This document shows, piece by piece, positions 1 to 9,096 of a stretch of 36,342 nucleotides of DNA. The number at the start of each line of letters is the position of its first letter. Position 1 is the stretch's first letter. The notes under the pieces were generated by a model. The model saw only the letters and a program-made list of their open reading frames with translations, had not been told where the DNA came from and did no database searches. A program made the position numbers and the translations under genes. Origin of the DNA: an uncultured Bacteroidales bacterium (GTDB lineage Bacteria; Bacteroidota; Bacteroidia; Bacteroidales; P3); NCBI GenBank assembly GCA_947165345.1, contig CAMVAA010000006.1, positions 1-36,342 on the forward strand, read 5' to 3'.

Positions 1-6
1 GCCGCT

Positions 7-693
7 ATGGCCTATGATTTCGACGAGATAGCGCGCGACTATGACCGCATGAACCGCCTGATGACGGCAGGGTTAGACCGTCGCTGGCGTCGTCTGGGAG
101 CGCAGGCGTCCTGCCTGCAAAAGAACGCCATGCAGGCGGGACGCCTGCGCTCCCATGTGCTTGATGTGGCTTGCGGAACGGGTGATATGGTGGTTGAGCT
201 GCGGAAGCGCGGTGCAACCGTCACGGGCGTAGACTTGAGCGAGGAGATGCTGGCCATCGCAAAGCGGAAAGTGGAGAGTGGAGAGTGGAGAGTGGCTGAC
301 GCCGAGCATCTGCCATTCGAGGACGCATCTTTCGACGCCGTCACCTGCGCCTTCGGGGTGCGCAACTTTGTGCATCTGGAGCAGGGCCTTAGTGAGATGC
401 TGCGGGTGCTGAAGCCTAGCGGCCGCATGGTGATACTGGAGTTGGCTACGCCGGACAGCTCTCTCGTCAGGCCTTTCTACAACCTCTACACCCGTTATGT
501 CATCCCGTGGCTGGGGCAACGGCTGGCCGGCAGCCGCGAGGCGTATACCTACCTGCCGCGGAGCATAGAGCTTTTTCCCAAGGGCGAGTCGTTCGCAAAG
601 ATAGTGGAGAAGGTCGGCGGCAGAGCGGCAGAGCGCAAGCTCACGTTTGGGGTGTGTCGCATGTACGTCGTTGAAAAACAAAGAGGCCGCTGA
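7..693 (+). CDS. menG: Demethylmenaquinone methyltransferase (MenG/UbiE family)
   Basis: SAM-dependent C-methyltransferase of the MenG/UbiE family, which makes menaquinone from demethylmenaquinone in the last step of the pathway. Visible hallmarks are the N-terminal FDEIARDYDRMN and GLDRRWRR motifs, SAM motif I VLDVACGTGD (residues 51-60), VTGVDLSEEML, and the family signature FDAVTCAFGVRNF. The frame is open to the left edge and ATG at 7 leaves only three residues before FDEIA, fewer than usual, so the true start may lie outside the window. Two in-frame repeat insertions are present: a palindrome giving residues about 30-50, where the family has a short helix/loop before motif I, and a heptamer array giving residues about 87-97. 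All core motifs are intact, so the protein is probably functional. It is convergent with the large minus-strand gene that follows. Confidence 0.9.
   Translation: MAYDFDEIARDYDRMNRLMTAGLDRRWRRLGAQASCLQKNAMQAGRLRSHVLDVACGTGDMVVELRKRGATVTGVDLSEEMLAIAKRKVESGEWRVADAEHLPFEDASFDAVTCAFGVRNFVHLEQGLSEMLRVLKPSGRMVILELATPDSSLVRPFYNLYTRYVIPWLGQRLAGSREAYTYLPRSIELFPKGESFAKIVEKVGGRAAERKLTFGVCRMYVVEKQRGR
95..155. repeat. In-frame 25-bp-arm palindrome inside menG
   Basis: Left arm 95-119 and right arm 131-155 are reverse complements with one mismatch (T112 opposite G139, the right arm implying C), separated by an 11-nt loop (120-130). The element is read through in frame as residues about 30-50 of MenG (GAQASCLQ...AGRLRSH) between RRWRR and VLDVACGTGD. 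It resembles REP/RPE-type palindromes known to insert in bacterial coding regions; membership of a named family is inference. Confidence 0.85.
264..295 (+). repeat. Heptamer array (GTGGAGA) inside menG
   Basis: GCGGAAA at 264-270 is followed by three exact GTGGAGA units (271-291) and a partial GTGG. The array is translated as KRKVESGEWRV. The same heptamer occurs in the glycosyltransferase gene at 10041-10096. Confidence 0.85.
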
Positions 694-708
694 TTTGGTG
701 CGGCCTCT
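674..708 (-). terminator. Rho-independent terminator, minus strand
   Basis: Perfect 9-bp stem (682-690 with 700-708, AGAGGCCGC/GCGGCCTCT) and 9-nt loop. On the minus strand it is followed by TTTGTTTTTC, a good T tract; on the plus strand no T tract follows. It probably ends transcripts from the 814-9009 gene, or a short RNA from about 758. The left arm encodes the last codons of menG. Confidence 0.65.
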
Positions 709-758
709 ATTGCTATTAATCCTAAAACAAAAAATGGCGTTGCTTATTTGTCCATTTC
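674..758 (-). ncRNA. Possible small RNA between promoter-like element and terminator
   Basis: A TAATTTTG element (minus strand, 772-765) matches the Bacteroidota -7 consensus TAnnTTTG, and the terminator at 674-708 lies about 60-90 nt downstream. A transcript of roughly 85 nt would result, antisense at its 3' end to the last codons of menG. There is no clear -33 element and no family match that I recognise, so this is only a candidate. Confidence 0.2.
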
Positions 759-764
759 CGAGTG

Positions 765-772
765 CAAAATTA
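765..772 (-). promoter_or_regulatory. Promoter-like -7 element (TAATTTTG)
   Basis: Matches TAnnTTTG, the -7 element of the Bacteroidota primary sigma factor, on the minus strand, in the short spacer between menG and the large minus-strand gene. No convincing -33 TTTG lies at the expected spacing. Confidence 0.3.
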
Positions 773-813
773 CACCCTTTTCTTGAAACGGACGTTAACC
801 AATATTGGTGAAA

Positions 814-3800
814 TCAGTCTCTGAGCACCTCGATGATGCCATTTCGTTTGACAATACCGTATATCCCTTTGGCCGTAAACCTGTAGTAATAAGTGCCGTC
901 GGGGCTGTTGGTGGCGTTGGGGTCCCAATCCTGCGAGTGCGAGTGAATGTTCTTCACATGGTACACCAGGGTGCCCGACCGGTCGTATATCCACAGCTCG
1001 TTCATGGAGTAGTTGCTGTACTCCACGAGGTTCACCACCATCCAGGTGTCGTTGGTGCCGTCGCCGTTGGGGCTTACGAGGTTCGGGAACTGGAGGTAGT
1101 CGTTGGTGATTGTCACCGTGTGCTCCACGGTGTCCGGGCAGGTGTGGGAGAGCGGGTAGCTTATGTTGAGCAGCGGCTGGTGCAGCACGTCGAGGAGCGA
1201 GTCGGTAAGCCATTCGCCGTGGTCGAGGCTATCTTCCACCGAGTGGTGCCAGTAGGCTATCAGGCGCACTGTCTTGTCGCCGCTCACGTGGTCTTCGGGC
1301 TTGCCCCAGCTGTAGGCGGGGTTAATGGCCGTGGAGGTGTCTTCGCCGCTCTGTGCCGACTGAATCTGCCACAGGAAGTCGAGCGAGTCGAGCGGTTCCG
1401 GCAGCGTGCGGTTGTCGAACTGTATGTCGGGGCTGTGCATGGCCGGCAGGTCGGGAATCCAGTAGAACTCGGCTTGCGGCGACGGCATGATGACGACGGG
1501 CCATGCCGCGGTGTCCCAGCATTGGCCTTCGCTCTCGACGCGCAGCATCACCAGGGCCGTCACCGAGTCGGACGTGCCGCGAGGGAAGTCCAGCGTCAGG
1601 CCGCGCATGATGCTCGTGCCCATGGTGTCGGGAGTGAAGAATTGCCACTCGCGGCTGTACGAGCTGTCGGTGCTGTCGGCAATGAGGAGCGACGCCGGGG
1701 CGCAGCCGACGATGACGCTGTCGGCCTGCAGCCAGAGGCTGTCGCCGAGGTTGTAGACGGCGCGCAGGTGGAAGGCGGTGTCGCGAGGCCGCAGGGTGAC
1801 GTGGACCACGCTGTCGCACTCGCGCCGCGAGAGGAGGGTGGTGTCGAAGGTTAGGGGGCCGCCGTAGTCGACGCCACGGTAGCTGTAGGGGAAGCCGGGG
1901 CAGATTATCAGCGTGTCCACCGTGTCGTAAGTCGGCGACACGGTGAGGTGCAGCAGCATGGAGCTGTCGCATCCCACGGTGTTCAGTCCCACGGGGGCCG
2001 AGAGGTAGTCGCCGTCGGTGGTGTAGGTGTTCCCGTGCCAGCGTATGCTGTCGCATGCGTGGGCCGTGGTGTCGCGGAGACTTGTGGGCCGCACGTCGAG
2101 CAGAAGCACGTAGAGGCTGTCGCACGGATTGCCCTCGATGGGCACCGTGTGGTAGAATGTGCCGGTGGTGTTGTATTGCTGACCGAAGAATGAGTAGGGG
2201 TGGTTGTCGCAGATGGACGTGTCGGTGGTGTCTGACGGGGCCATGCCTCGCGGCAGGTCGAGGTGCAGCACCATGGTGGCGGTGTCGCGACAGGCGTCGA
2301 GGGCGATGCCCGAGACCAGCGTCACGGTGTACACACCCGGGTGGTTGTAGACAGTGTGGCTGTTATATGCCGTCGACACAATGCCGTTGCCGAAGTCCCA
2401 CAGGGTCGTCTCGCAGCGTTCGCCGGGGATGAGGGTAGAGCCGTCGCGGCTCACGCCGCCGGTGTTGGTGAAAGTGACGTAGAAGCGGCAGCTGTCGACG
2501 GTCACCGTCGTGTCGAAGTCCGCGATGGGGTAGCGGGTGCCGCCATAGGCGCTGATGAGGAAGCGGCAGGACGGGTTGTCCAGTTTCGACACCTCGCAGT
2601 AGTAGGTGATGTTCTCGCTCGGCACCCGTATCTTCTGCTCGGTGCTCACCGTGGCCGCCGACTGCGACGTGTACCAGCGGTAGTGGAAGCCTTCGGGGGC
2701 GCTCAGCGTGTTGCTGTCCACGTCGCCGCACGACACGGTGTTCATGTTCTTGCGCATGCACTCGAGGGTGAAGTAGGCGTAGCCGTAGTGCGACCCTTCG
2801 TTGCAGTCGAAGGTGGTGAGTCGGAAGTAGACCTGTTCGCCGGCGTGTGCCGAGAGGTCGACGCCCACGGCGGTCCAGTCTTTCCAGAGCACTCCGTCTT
2901 CGGCGGAGTGCCATCCCAGGTTCTGGTCGGCTATGAAGTCGGCGCTGGTGCAGGCCGAGTCGATGATGTTGTAGTTGGTGTCGAGCAGTTCCATGCGGAA
3001 GCGAGGCTGGTCGGACGGAGCGTGCATGGGGTCTTGCAGCACGGCGGCGTAGCGCAGCAGCAAGAGCTCGAAGCTGCTCGTGTCCACGAAGAGGCTGTAT
3101 ATCACACCCTCGGCCTCGGGCGAGTAGTAGTTGGTGCTCCAGTTGCCGAGGCGTACGCTGCTGGTGTACCCTTCGGGGATGGTGCGGAGCTGGTTGCCGG
3201 TGCGCGGGTCGCGCTGTGCGGTGTCGTAGCAGACGGTGTGTCGGCTGTCGGGGTGGAGCGAGCCGTAGTTGACGGCACCGGCCTGCGAGTAGGGGTTGCG
3301 GTAGCTGCCGGTGAAGAAGACAGCCTGTGGCGACGCCAGGTCGGTGGGGTTCACGCAACCCGTGCCGGGAGCGGGTGTGACCACCGAGAGGCTGTCCGTA
3401 TAGTTGGTCGAACAGTAGCCGGTGTCGTCCGGGTCGCATGTGCTGCTGAAGCGGAAGGTGTAGTAGTGGAGCATGTCGAGGGGCTCGATATGCAGCGGGG
3501 GCCTCACATTGGTATAGGTGGCGGTCTCCACGCCGTCGTCGATGACGGAGATGGTGATGTTGGAGTTGCCCAGATGGTTCCATGTGAGGTCGATACTGCT
3601 GTTCGTGAGCTTCTGCACCGTAAAGTCGAAGGCGGCGCAGTTGGTGACGAAGATGTCGTCGACATAGATGTTGCGTCCGCCCCCCTGTCGGTTGCTGCGT
3701 GCGCGGATGGCGATGAAGTGGGACTCTGTCGGAGCAAGACTGAACTCCACCATGCCGTGCTGCCAAACACCTGCCTCCACGGGCGCCAGGGTGCGCACCG

Positions 3801-6800
3801 GATAGAATGTAGACATGTCGGAGGGATTGCTCATCACGCCGACCACCAGACGGTCGGCGAGGTCCTCCACCTTGTACCACAGGCTGACGGCCACTTTCTG
3901 GATGGAGTCGACGTTGATGTCGGGGGTGATGATGTAGGAATTGGTAGCTACGGGCATCACCAGGCTGTTGGTGCCGGAGTGGGACTGGTCTGACGACACA
4001 CCGATGTCCGGATTGCGCCGTTGCCAGTTGCGCGGGATGAGAGAGGGGGCCACGGTGTCGAAGTCGACGCAGGTGGGCAGCTCCATGGGGGCGGCGAGGG
4101 TCACCACTTGCTGCAAGGGGGCACACGAATAGGCCAGGCTGTCGCAGCGGAAGTAGAAGTCGTAACGTGTCTCGGGGTCAAGGGTGAGAATGAGGGGCAC
4201 GGAGTCGATGCGCATGATGGTGTTGTCCGGGTGGCCTTGTCCCATGCCGCTATGACCGTATTCGACGTAGAACGGGAGCTTTTCGCCGTCGATCTTCACG
4301 CGGTTCCAGCGGCTCAGCGAAGCGGTGGCGCTCAGGGCGCCGGGGCACGCTTCCATGTACAGGTTGTGGATTTCGAACCACAGGCTGTTGGGGCTGTTGA
4401 GGTGGTGGAATGCCACCCAACGACCTGTGCCGGTATAGTTGGTGAAGTCTACAAAACGGGACTGCAGGCTGTCGCCGATGGTGTACACTATAGTGTCGAG
4501 GGGGGTGAAGGTGGCGGTGTCGTAGGCGTCGACCATCACGCCAGCGACGAGAGTGTCGAATATGGATCCTGCGTTGTAGAACATTCTCATGCCCAGATGT
4601 TTCAGAGAATCTATGTTTGGCTCGTGCAGTACCATCCAGCTCGACGAGTTGCCATAGAAGTGGTTGACATATTTGCGTTCGCCCTCCAGCCAGTAGCAGT
4701 CGCTTGCCCCCGATTGATTGTATGGGCTGTAGTTGAATGCGTGCTGCAAACCGCATCCAGAATTGTAGCAATAAGGCAGATTCCATTTGGATGCGAGGTA
4801 GTATTCTCTGTTTGTTTCGCAGGTATAGCCTGTGGAATCGGTCTGGTTGATATAGACATAATCGTAAGTCGTGATATTGGTGTCGTGGATATAGAACTCG
4901 GTGGTGTCGACATAGAACATCGTGTCTTGGTCGGTGTAGTAAGAGCTGCGATAGTGCAGCCAATAGGGACCGGGATGCTCGGTGGTTACCTTGATGTGCT
5001 TGCTGCCTATGAGCGAGTATTTGGCCAGCGGATACCCGTAGACATGCAGGTAGAACAGGCGGAAGTCACTTTTGGTGCGGATGGCCACGCGCTTGTTGAC
5101 ATAGGCCGATAGGTCAACTTCCGGCTGCTGCCAGTCGGAGTGGGAGGAGGTCCATAGAGGCAGGAAAGAAGCGGTGTCGGTGGCGTTGTCCATCACGCCA
5201 ATTTGTACGCCGCCTGGAGTCCAGGTGTAGAAGTTGGCATGGAGAGAAAGCGCCGAATCCGCTAACAATTCAGGCAGTACAGCATACATCCATTTGCCGT
5301 TGCTGGGGTCCATGCGGAGCGCAGGGCCCCATGAGTCGAGTCCGAGGATATAGTTGCTGCTGTTGTTGATGAATGTCCAGGTTGGGGGTACGCTGAGATT
5401 GCCACCGGTGCCTGTGTTGAAGTCTTCGCAGTAAGGCAAGGGTACGATATTGCCGGTGCGCAGGCTCACAGTGGGACGGCAAGCCGTCTCGGAGTAGGGA
5501 CAATACCAAGACAGGTCGTAGCGCAACCCCGGTTTCAAACCTCCGATGCGGAAAGGGTTGCTCTCCACGTATACAACGCGGCTGTCTTCACCAGTGCTGT
5601 CTTCGATGGTGAGGTAGTAGTTGGTTAGTTGGTCGTCGTCGAGAGTGCAGACGATGCTGTTTCCATCCACGGTGAAGTGCACGATGGGACAATTCGAGAT
5701 TTCCACCTGGTCCAGGTCGGTCGCACCATTACCGGCGCGGAAGGTGAGTCGCAACGAGTCTGGCAGAGTGACGGGCAGACGCAACATGTAGTACTGCCAC
5801 ACGGTGTCTATCGGGATGGTGTCGAACGGGACAAATAGTTCTGCCTGAGGGCCGAAGTGTGTCGAGTCGGTAGAGATGCTGTCAGAGGGTATGGAGCCAA
5901 GCAGGAGGGTGTCGCCGGCCACGGCGCTACGTGCACGGAAGATGAAGCTCAGGTTCCCCACGCTTGTCATAGGGTGCATGGCTACCGAGCTGTGTGGGTG
6001 CAGATGCAGGTAGTCGCCGGTGGTGACGAGCGTGGTGGTGTCGGCCGCCCAGCGGTAGGGGAGTTCGTAGCTGAGTTCGTCGCTGAAGGGGAAGCAGTTG
6101 TTGTAGCCAGAGCCGTAGGCCTGCGTGACGATGTAGCATGCGAACGAGTTGCAGCCCTCGTTGACGGGCCGGACGTAGCACAGGTAGAGGGTGCCGGTGT
6201 CGAGGCCGCCGAAGCCGAAGCTATGAATGTCGGGCAGGAGAATGGTGTCGACAAAGGTTTTGCCGCCTCCGACGAGGGTGACCACGACGCTGTCGGCCTC
6301 GGAGAGCGAGGTCAGGTTGAAGGTGGCGGTGTCGAAGCCTATGTGGGTGTTTCTCAGGGTGCCATAGTACTGATGCTGGATATGGAGTTCGTCGATGTAG
6401 CAGTTGTAGTAGGAATATTCGTAGGGGTGCTTGTACATGAGTACGAGGCGGTTGTTGAAGAGGGTGTCGCTCGGGCGCAGCTTGTAGTTGTAGTGCACGC
6501 GCTGGTTGTGTGCATTGACATGGAGGGTGTCGAGTACAATAAAATGTTCTTGTGGCGCCTCGTTGTTTTCCGGGGCTACGCCGAGGATGAGTGTGGAGTG
6601 CGGCGCTTGGTCGTAGACGTAGAAACTGAGTACCGAAGAACTATCAATCTCTATATCCGGCAGCATGGCCATCGAGTAGTAGTCCCAATCGAATCCCCAC
6701 GACGACATCACCAATGACTGATTGGCGGCGGAGTAGAAGTTGTGTGCATCGAAGGAGGGACGTCCGTTGATCTCGTGCAGACGGCGCCAGTCGCCAAGGT

Positions 6801-9009
6801 TATAGTCCCAGGAGTTGCTGGTGACGGTCGAGAAGTCCTCGCAGTAGGGCAGGGGGTAGTCGCGTGTGGCGGTGCGACGGGTGTAGCGCATGTCCTCGCA
6901 TGGCGTCTGGCAGGGGCGGTAGACGAAAAGGTCGTATTCGGTGCTTGGCAGGAGGCCGTGGATGGTGCCGCGGCGTACGTTGTAGAAGGTGTCGACCGAG
7001 CCGGAGCCCAAGGGGAAGTCCTTGGGACCGTATTGGACCAGCACGGTGTCGTAGGGCTGTGCCCAGCTGATGACCATTGAGGAGCCGCGGCGGTGCTCGA
7101 CCACAGGTTCCGCGACGGCGCAGTCGGAGCATGTCACCGAATGGATGTTGAGTCTGATATACCAGCTTGAGCAGAACCGTATGGCGATATGGCGTCCGGT
7201 AGAGGTTGTCGGAATCTGGATCACCGCTGTGTGTCGCCCGCCGTCGGAATAGACGGTGTCGAGAGGTACAAAGGTCGATGGATCGTCAGCATGTATCATG
7301 GTGCCCAATATCAGCCACGCGTTGTTATTGTCACCGCTGTATGTCACCGCCACCTGGCGTCCGGCCAGACCGAGGAGCCGTTCGCTGGCCATGTAGGCGT
7401 CCACTCCGCTGCACCCGTCGTCGAAGTGGATGCTGCGGTTGCTCTTTGAGAAGTGGCCGCCGCAGTAGGCATTCTGTACCAGGAATGTCCATTCCTGTGG
7501 GAGGGCAGTGCTCTGGCTGAAGTTGGAGCAGTAGCCGTTGGCGGACGTTGGCATGACGGCGGTGCGGACCGTTATGCTGCGGCTGATGTTGAGCGAGCCG
7601 TTGCAGGTGGGGTATACGGTGAAGACGTAGCGGGTATCGGGTGAGAGGCCGGAGATGTGGAGGGGCGATGTGGCGGCGGTGAAGGTCTGCATGTCGGCGA
7701 CGGCGCCTTCGACGCGCACGCCGACGTTGCAGGTGGGGTTGCCATAGGTGCTCCAGAGGAGGTCCAACTGGTCGTATTCCACGTGCATGGCCTGTACGGA
7801 GTCGATGCCGCAGTTTTCGATGCCCATGTCGTCGATGTAGAGGCGTCGGGCCATGCCGTTCTGCTGTGACTGGAGCATGCGCAGTGCGAGGCGGCGTCCG
7901 TTGCTGGCGGAGTTCCATGTGAAGCGGTATTCTTGCCACTCGTTGGTGTTGTAGACGACGAACGACTGGACGGGTGTGAAGCCGTACTGGTTGTAGATGG
8001 AGCCGGCGCTGTCGCAGGTGCCGAACTCGACGTAGGTGCCGCTGTGGCTGGCGCGGAGCATGAGGCGGACGGTGTGAGAGCCGACGCCTTCGAGGGGAGG
8101 GGTGGCCACGATGCCGAAGTGGCCGGCGCTCTCGGTCTTGCCGCAGCTGAGCAGCAGGGAGCGCGAGCCGGAGCTGTGCTGGGTGGATACGACCTGTGGC
8201 AGGTAGTCTTCGTCGTCGAAGTTGGTGGCCTGTAGCCAGCATGAGGGGAAGCTTTCTTCGGGCATGCCCTCGAAGCCTTCGGAGTAGGGGAGGGAGGCGT
8301 TGCCGCAGGCGGTGCGCACCAGCAGACGTCCGGCGCAGCAGCGGTCGCCCACGGAGGCGGCGTCGACGACGGAGATGTTGTAGGAGGTGCTGGCGTTGAG
8401 GCCGGTGAGGGTGTAGGAGGTGGAGGTGATGCCGGAGACGGTGCGGTCGCCGCAGACGAGGGTGAAGGGACCGGCGGGGTTGGTGGCGGACCACGTCAGG
8501 CCGATGGTGCTGGTGGTGACGGATGTGGTGTCGAGGTTGACGACGGGGTTGGGGCAGACGTCGGAGAGTCCGGTGGCGGACCAGTTGAGCGTGAAGCCGC
8601 TGGAGACGACCGACCCGTCGGTGTGGAAGCGTATCAGGAGCTGGCCCGTGGTGGAGGAGACATTGACGGTGCCCGAGCCGCTGACCTCGTTGAGGAGTGT
8701 GGTGGTGCCGTCGTGGATGGTGAGTTTGTCGCAGCCATTCTCGGTGTCGTAGCTGCCGGTGACGGTGATTGTCATGCCGGGTGTGGCCTGGATGATGACA
8801 TATCCGTCGAAGAGGTTGCCGTAGTTGCCCGTGGGGCCGCCGTCGTCGTAGATGGAGCCGGAGCCCAGGGTGCAGGCGTCGAGTATGATGCTGTCGTTGT
8901 GGATCATGTTCACCACAGACTGTGCCGTGGCGGCGGGGGGCAGAAAGTGGGTCAGCGAGGCGAAGAGTAGCGCCGCAAATAGATGCTTATATCGTTTCAT
9001 TGTTGACAT
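814..9009 (-). CDS. Giant modular secreted adhesin with T9SS type-B sorting domain
   Basis: A 2731-residue secreted or surface protein. It begins with a signal peptide (residues 1-29, cleavage near ATA/QS), then a CUB-like domain (about 35-148; the ACTLGSGSIYDDGGP start and GFTLNW end are typical). Next come about seven tandem modules, each opening with a PYCEDF-like or PYSEGF-like motif (MAM/cleaved-adhesin-like jelly rolls, many with YIDDM or VDDIF strands) and most followed by fibronectin-III-like segments. Towards the C-terminus are a PKD-like domain (LWDFGNGI, HPGVYTVTL), three short Cys/CDS repeats ending in CDSLYV, GCDSSM and ECDSVV, and a final CHU_C-type domain (FPNLVSPNGDGTNDTW to the C-terminus, about 85 residues) that directs export by T9SS. 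ATG at 9009 and a second in-frame ATG at 9000 (MKRYKH) are both plausible starts. A promoter and 5' UTR hairpin lie upstream. Ligand unknown; adhesion or matrix binding is inferred from domain type only. Confidence 0.93.
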   Translation of the reverse strand: MSTMKRYKHLFAALLFASLTHFLPPAATAQSVVNMIHNDSIILDACTLGSGSIYDDGGPTGNYGNLFDGYVIIQATPGMTITVTGSYDTENGCDKLTIHDGTTTLLNEVSGSGTVNVSSTTGQLLIRFHTDGSVVSSGFTLNWSATGLSDVCPNPVVNLDTTSVTTSTIGLTWSATNPAGPFTLVCGDRTVSGITSTSYTLTGLNASTSYNISVVDAASVGDRCCAGRLLVRTACGNASLPYSEGFEGMPEESFPSCWLQATNFDDEDYLPQVVSTQHSSGSRSLLLSCGKTESAGHFGIVATPPLEGVGSHTVRLMLRASHSGTYVEFGTCDSAGSIYNQYGFTPVQSFVVYNTNEWQEYRFTWNSASNGRRLALRMLQSQQNGMARRLYIDDMGIENCGIDSVQAMHVEYDQLDLLWSTYGNPTCNVGVRVEGAVADMQTFTAATSPLHISGLSPDTRYVFTVYPTCNGSLNISRSITVRTAVMPTSANGYCSNFSQSTALPQEWTFLVQNAYCGGHFSKSNRSIHFDDGCSGVDAYMASERLLGLAGRQVAVTYSGDNNNAWLILGTMIHADDPSTFVPLDTVYSDGGRHTAVIQIPTTSTGRHIAIRFCSSWYIRLNIHSVTCSDCAVAEPVVEHRRGSSMVISWAQPYDTVLVQYGPKDFPLGSGSVDTFYNVRRGTIHGLLPSTEYDLFVYRPCQTPCEDMRYTRRTATRDYPLPYCEDFSTVTSNSWDYNLGDWRRLHEINGRPSFDAHNFYSAANQSLVMSSWGFDWDYYSMAMLPDIEIDSSSVLSFYVYDQAPHSTLILGVAPENNEAPQEHFIVLDTLHVNAHNQRVHYNYKLRPSDTLFNNRLVLMYKHPYEYSYYNCYIDELHIQHQYYGTLRNTHIGFDTATFNLTSLSEADSVVVTLVGGGKTFVDTILLPDIHSFGFGGLDTGTLYLCYVRPVNEGCNSFACYIVTQAYGSGYNNCFPFSDELSYELPYRWAADTTTLVTTGDYLHLHPHSSVAMHPMTSVGNLSFIFRARSAVAGDTLLLGSIPSDSISTDSTHFGPQAELFVPFDTIPIDTVWQYYMLRLPVTLPDSLRLTFRAGNGATDLDQVEISNCPIVHFTVDGNSIVCTLDDDQLTNYYLTIEDSTGEDSRVVYVESNPFRIGGLKPGLRYDLSWYCPYSETACRPTVSLRTGNIVPLPYCEDFNTGTGGNLSVPPTWTFINNSSNYILGLDSWGPALRMDPSNGKWMYAVLPELLADSALSLHANFYTWTPGGVQIGVMDNATDTASFLPLWTSSHSDWQQPEVDLSAYVNKRVAIRTKSDFRLFYLHVYGYPLAKYSLIGSKHIKVTTEHPGPYWLHYRSSYYTDQDTMFYVDTTEFYIHDTNITTYDYVYINQTDSTGYTCETNREYYLASKWNLPYCYNSGCGLQHAFNYSPYNQSGASDCYWLEGERKYVNHFYGNSSSWMVLHEPNIDSLKHLGMRMFYNAGSIFDTLVAGVMVDAYDTATFTPLDTIVYTIGDSLQSRFVDFTNYTGTGRWVAFHHLNSPNSLWFEIHNLYMEACPGALSATASLSRWNRVKIDGEKLPFYVEYGHSGMGQGHPDNTIMRIDSVPLILTLDPETRYDFYFRCDSLAYSCAPLQQVVTLAAPMELPTCVDFDTVAPSLIPRNWQRRNPDIGVSSDQSHSGTNSLVMPVATNSYIITPDINVDSIQKVAVSLWYKVEDLADRLVVGVMSNPSDMSTFYPVRTLAPVEAGVWQHGMVEFSLAPTESHFIAIRARSNRQGGGRNIYVDDIFVTNCAAFDFTVQKLTNSSIDLTWNHLGNSNITISVIDDGVETATYTNVRPPLHIEPLDMLHYYTFRFSSTCDPDDTGYCSTNYTDSLSVVTPAPGTGCVNPTDLASPQAVFFTGSYRNPYSQAGAVNYGSLHPDSRHTVCYDTAQRDPRTGNQLRTIPEGYTSSVRLGNWSTNYYSPEAEGVIYSLFVDTSSFELLLLRYAAVLQDPMHAPSDQPRFRMELLDTNYNIIDSACTSADFIADQNLGWHSAEDGVLWKDWTAVGVDLSAHAGEQVYFRLTTFDCNEGSHYGYAYFTLECMRKNMNTVSCGDVDSNTLSAPEGFHYRWYTSQSAATVSTEQKIRVPSENITYYCEVSKLDNPSCRFLISAYGGTRYPIADFDTTVTVDSCRFYVTFTNTGGVSRDGSTLIPGERCETTLWDFGNGIVSTAYNSHTVYNHPGVYTVTLVSGIALDACRDTATMVLHLDLPRGMAPSDTTDTSICDNHPYSFFGQQYNTTGTFYHTVPIEGNPCDSLYVLLLDVRPTSLRDTTAHACDSIRWHGNTYTTDGDYLSAPVGLNTVGCDSSMLLHLTVSPTYDTVDTLIICPGFPYSYRGVDYGGPLTFDTTLLSRRECDSVVHVTLRPRDTAFHLRAVYNLGDSLWLQADSVIVGCAPASLLIADSTDSSYSREWQFFTPDTMGTSIMRGLTLDFPRGTSDSVTALVMLRVESEGQCWDTAAWPVVIMPSPQAEFYWIPDLPAMHSPDIQFDNRTLPEPLDSLDFLWQIQSAQSGEDTSTAINPAYSWGKPEDHVSGDKTVRLIAYWHHSVEDSLDHGEWLTDSLLDVLHQPLLNISYPLSHTCPDTVEHTVTITNDYLQFPNLVSPNGDGTNDTWMVVNLVEYSNYSMNELWIYDRSGTLVYHVKNIHSHSQDWDPNATNSPDGTYYYRFTAKGIYGIVKRNGIIEVLRD

Positions 9010-9039
9010 TTCGCTTGTTGTTTATACCATATCCTAAAG

Positions 9040-9079
9040 CCTACCGCACACATTTTCAAAGGTTTGTTGTTGCGGTAGG
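9040..9079 (-). other. 5' UTR hairpin of the giant adhesin gene
   Basis: CCTACCGCA (9040-9048) and TGCGGTAGG (9071-9079) form a perfect 9-bp stem with a 22-nt loop. It lies between the -7 element at 9097-9104 and the start codon, so it is within the predicted leader RNA. There is no T tract, so it is more likely a structural or regulatory stem than a terminator. Confidence 0.5.
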
Positions 9080-9096
9080 AAAAGGGTATATTCGTG

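Noticed and set aside
805-3993. Long plus-strand open frames opposite the giant adhesin gene
   Set aside because: Compositions are Val/Gly/His/Arg-rich with no domain motifs; they mirror the codon bias of the real minus-strand gene.
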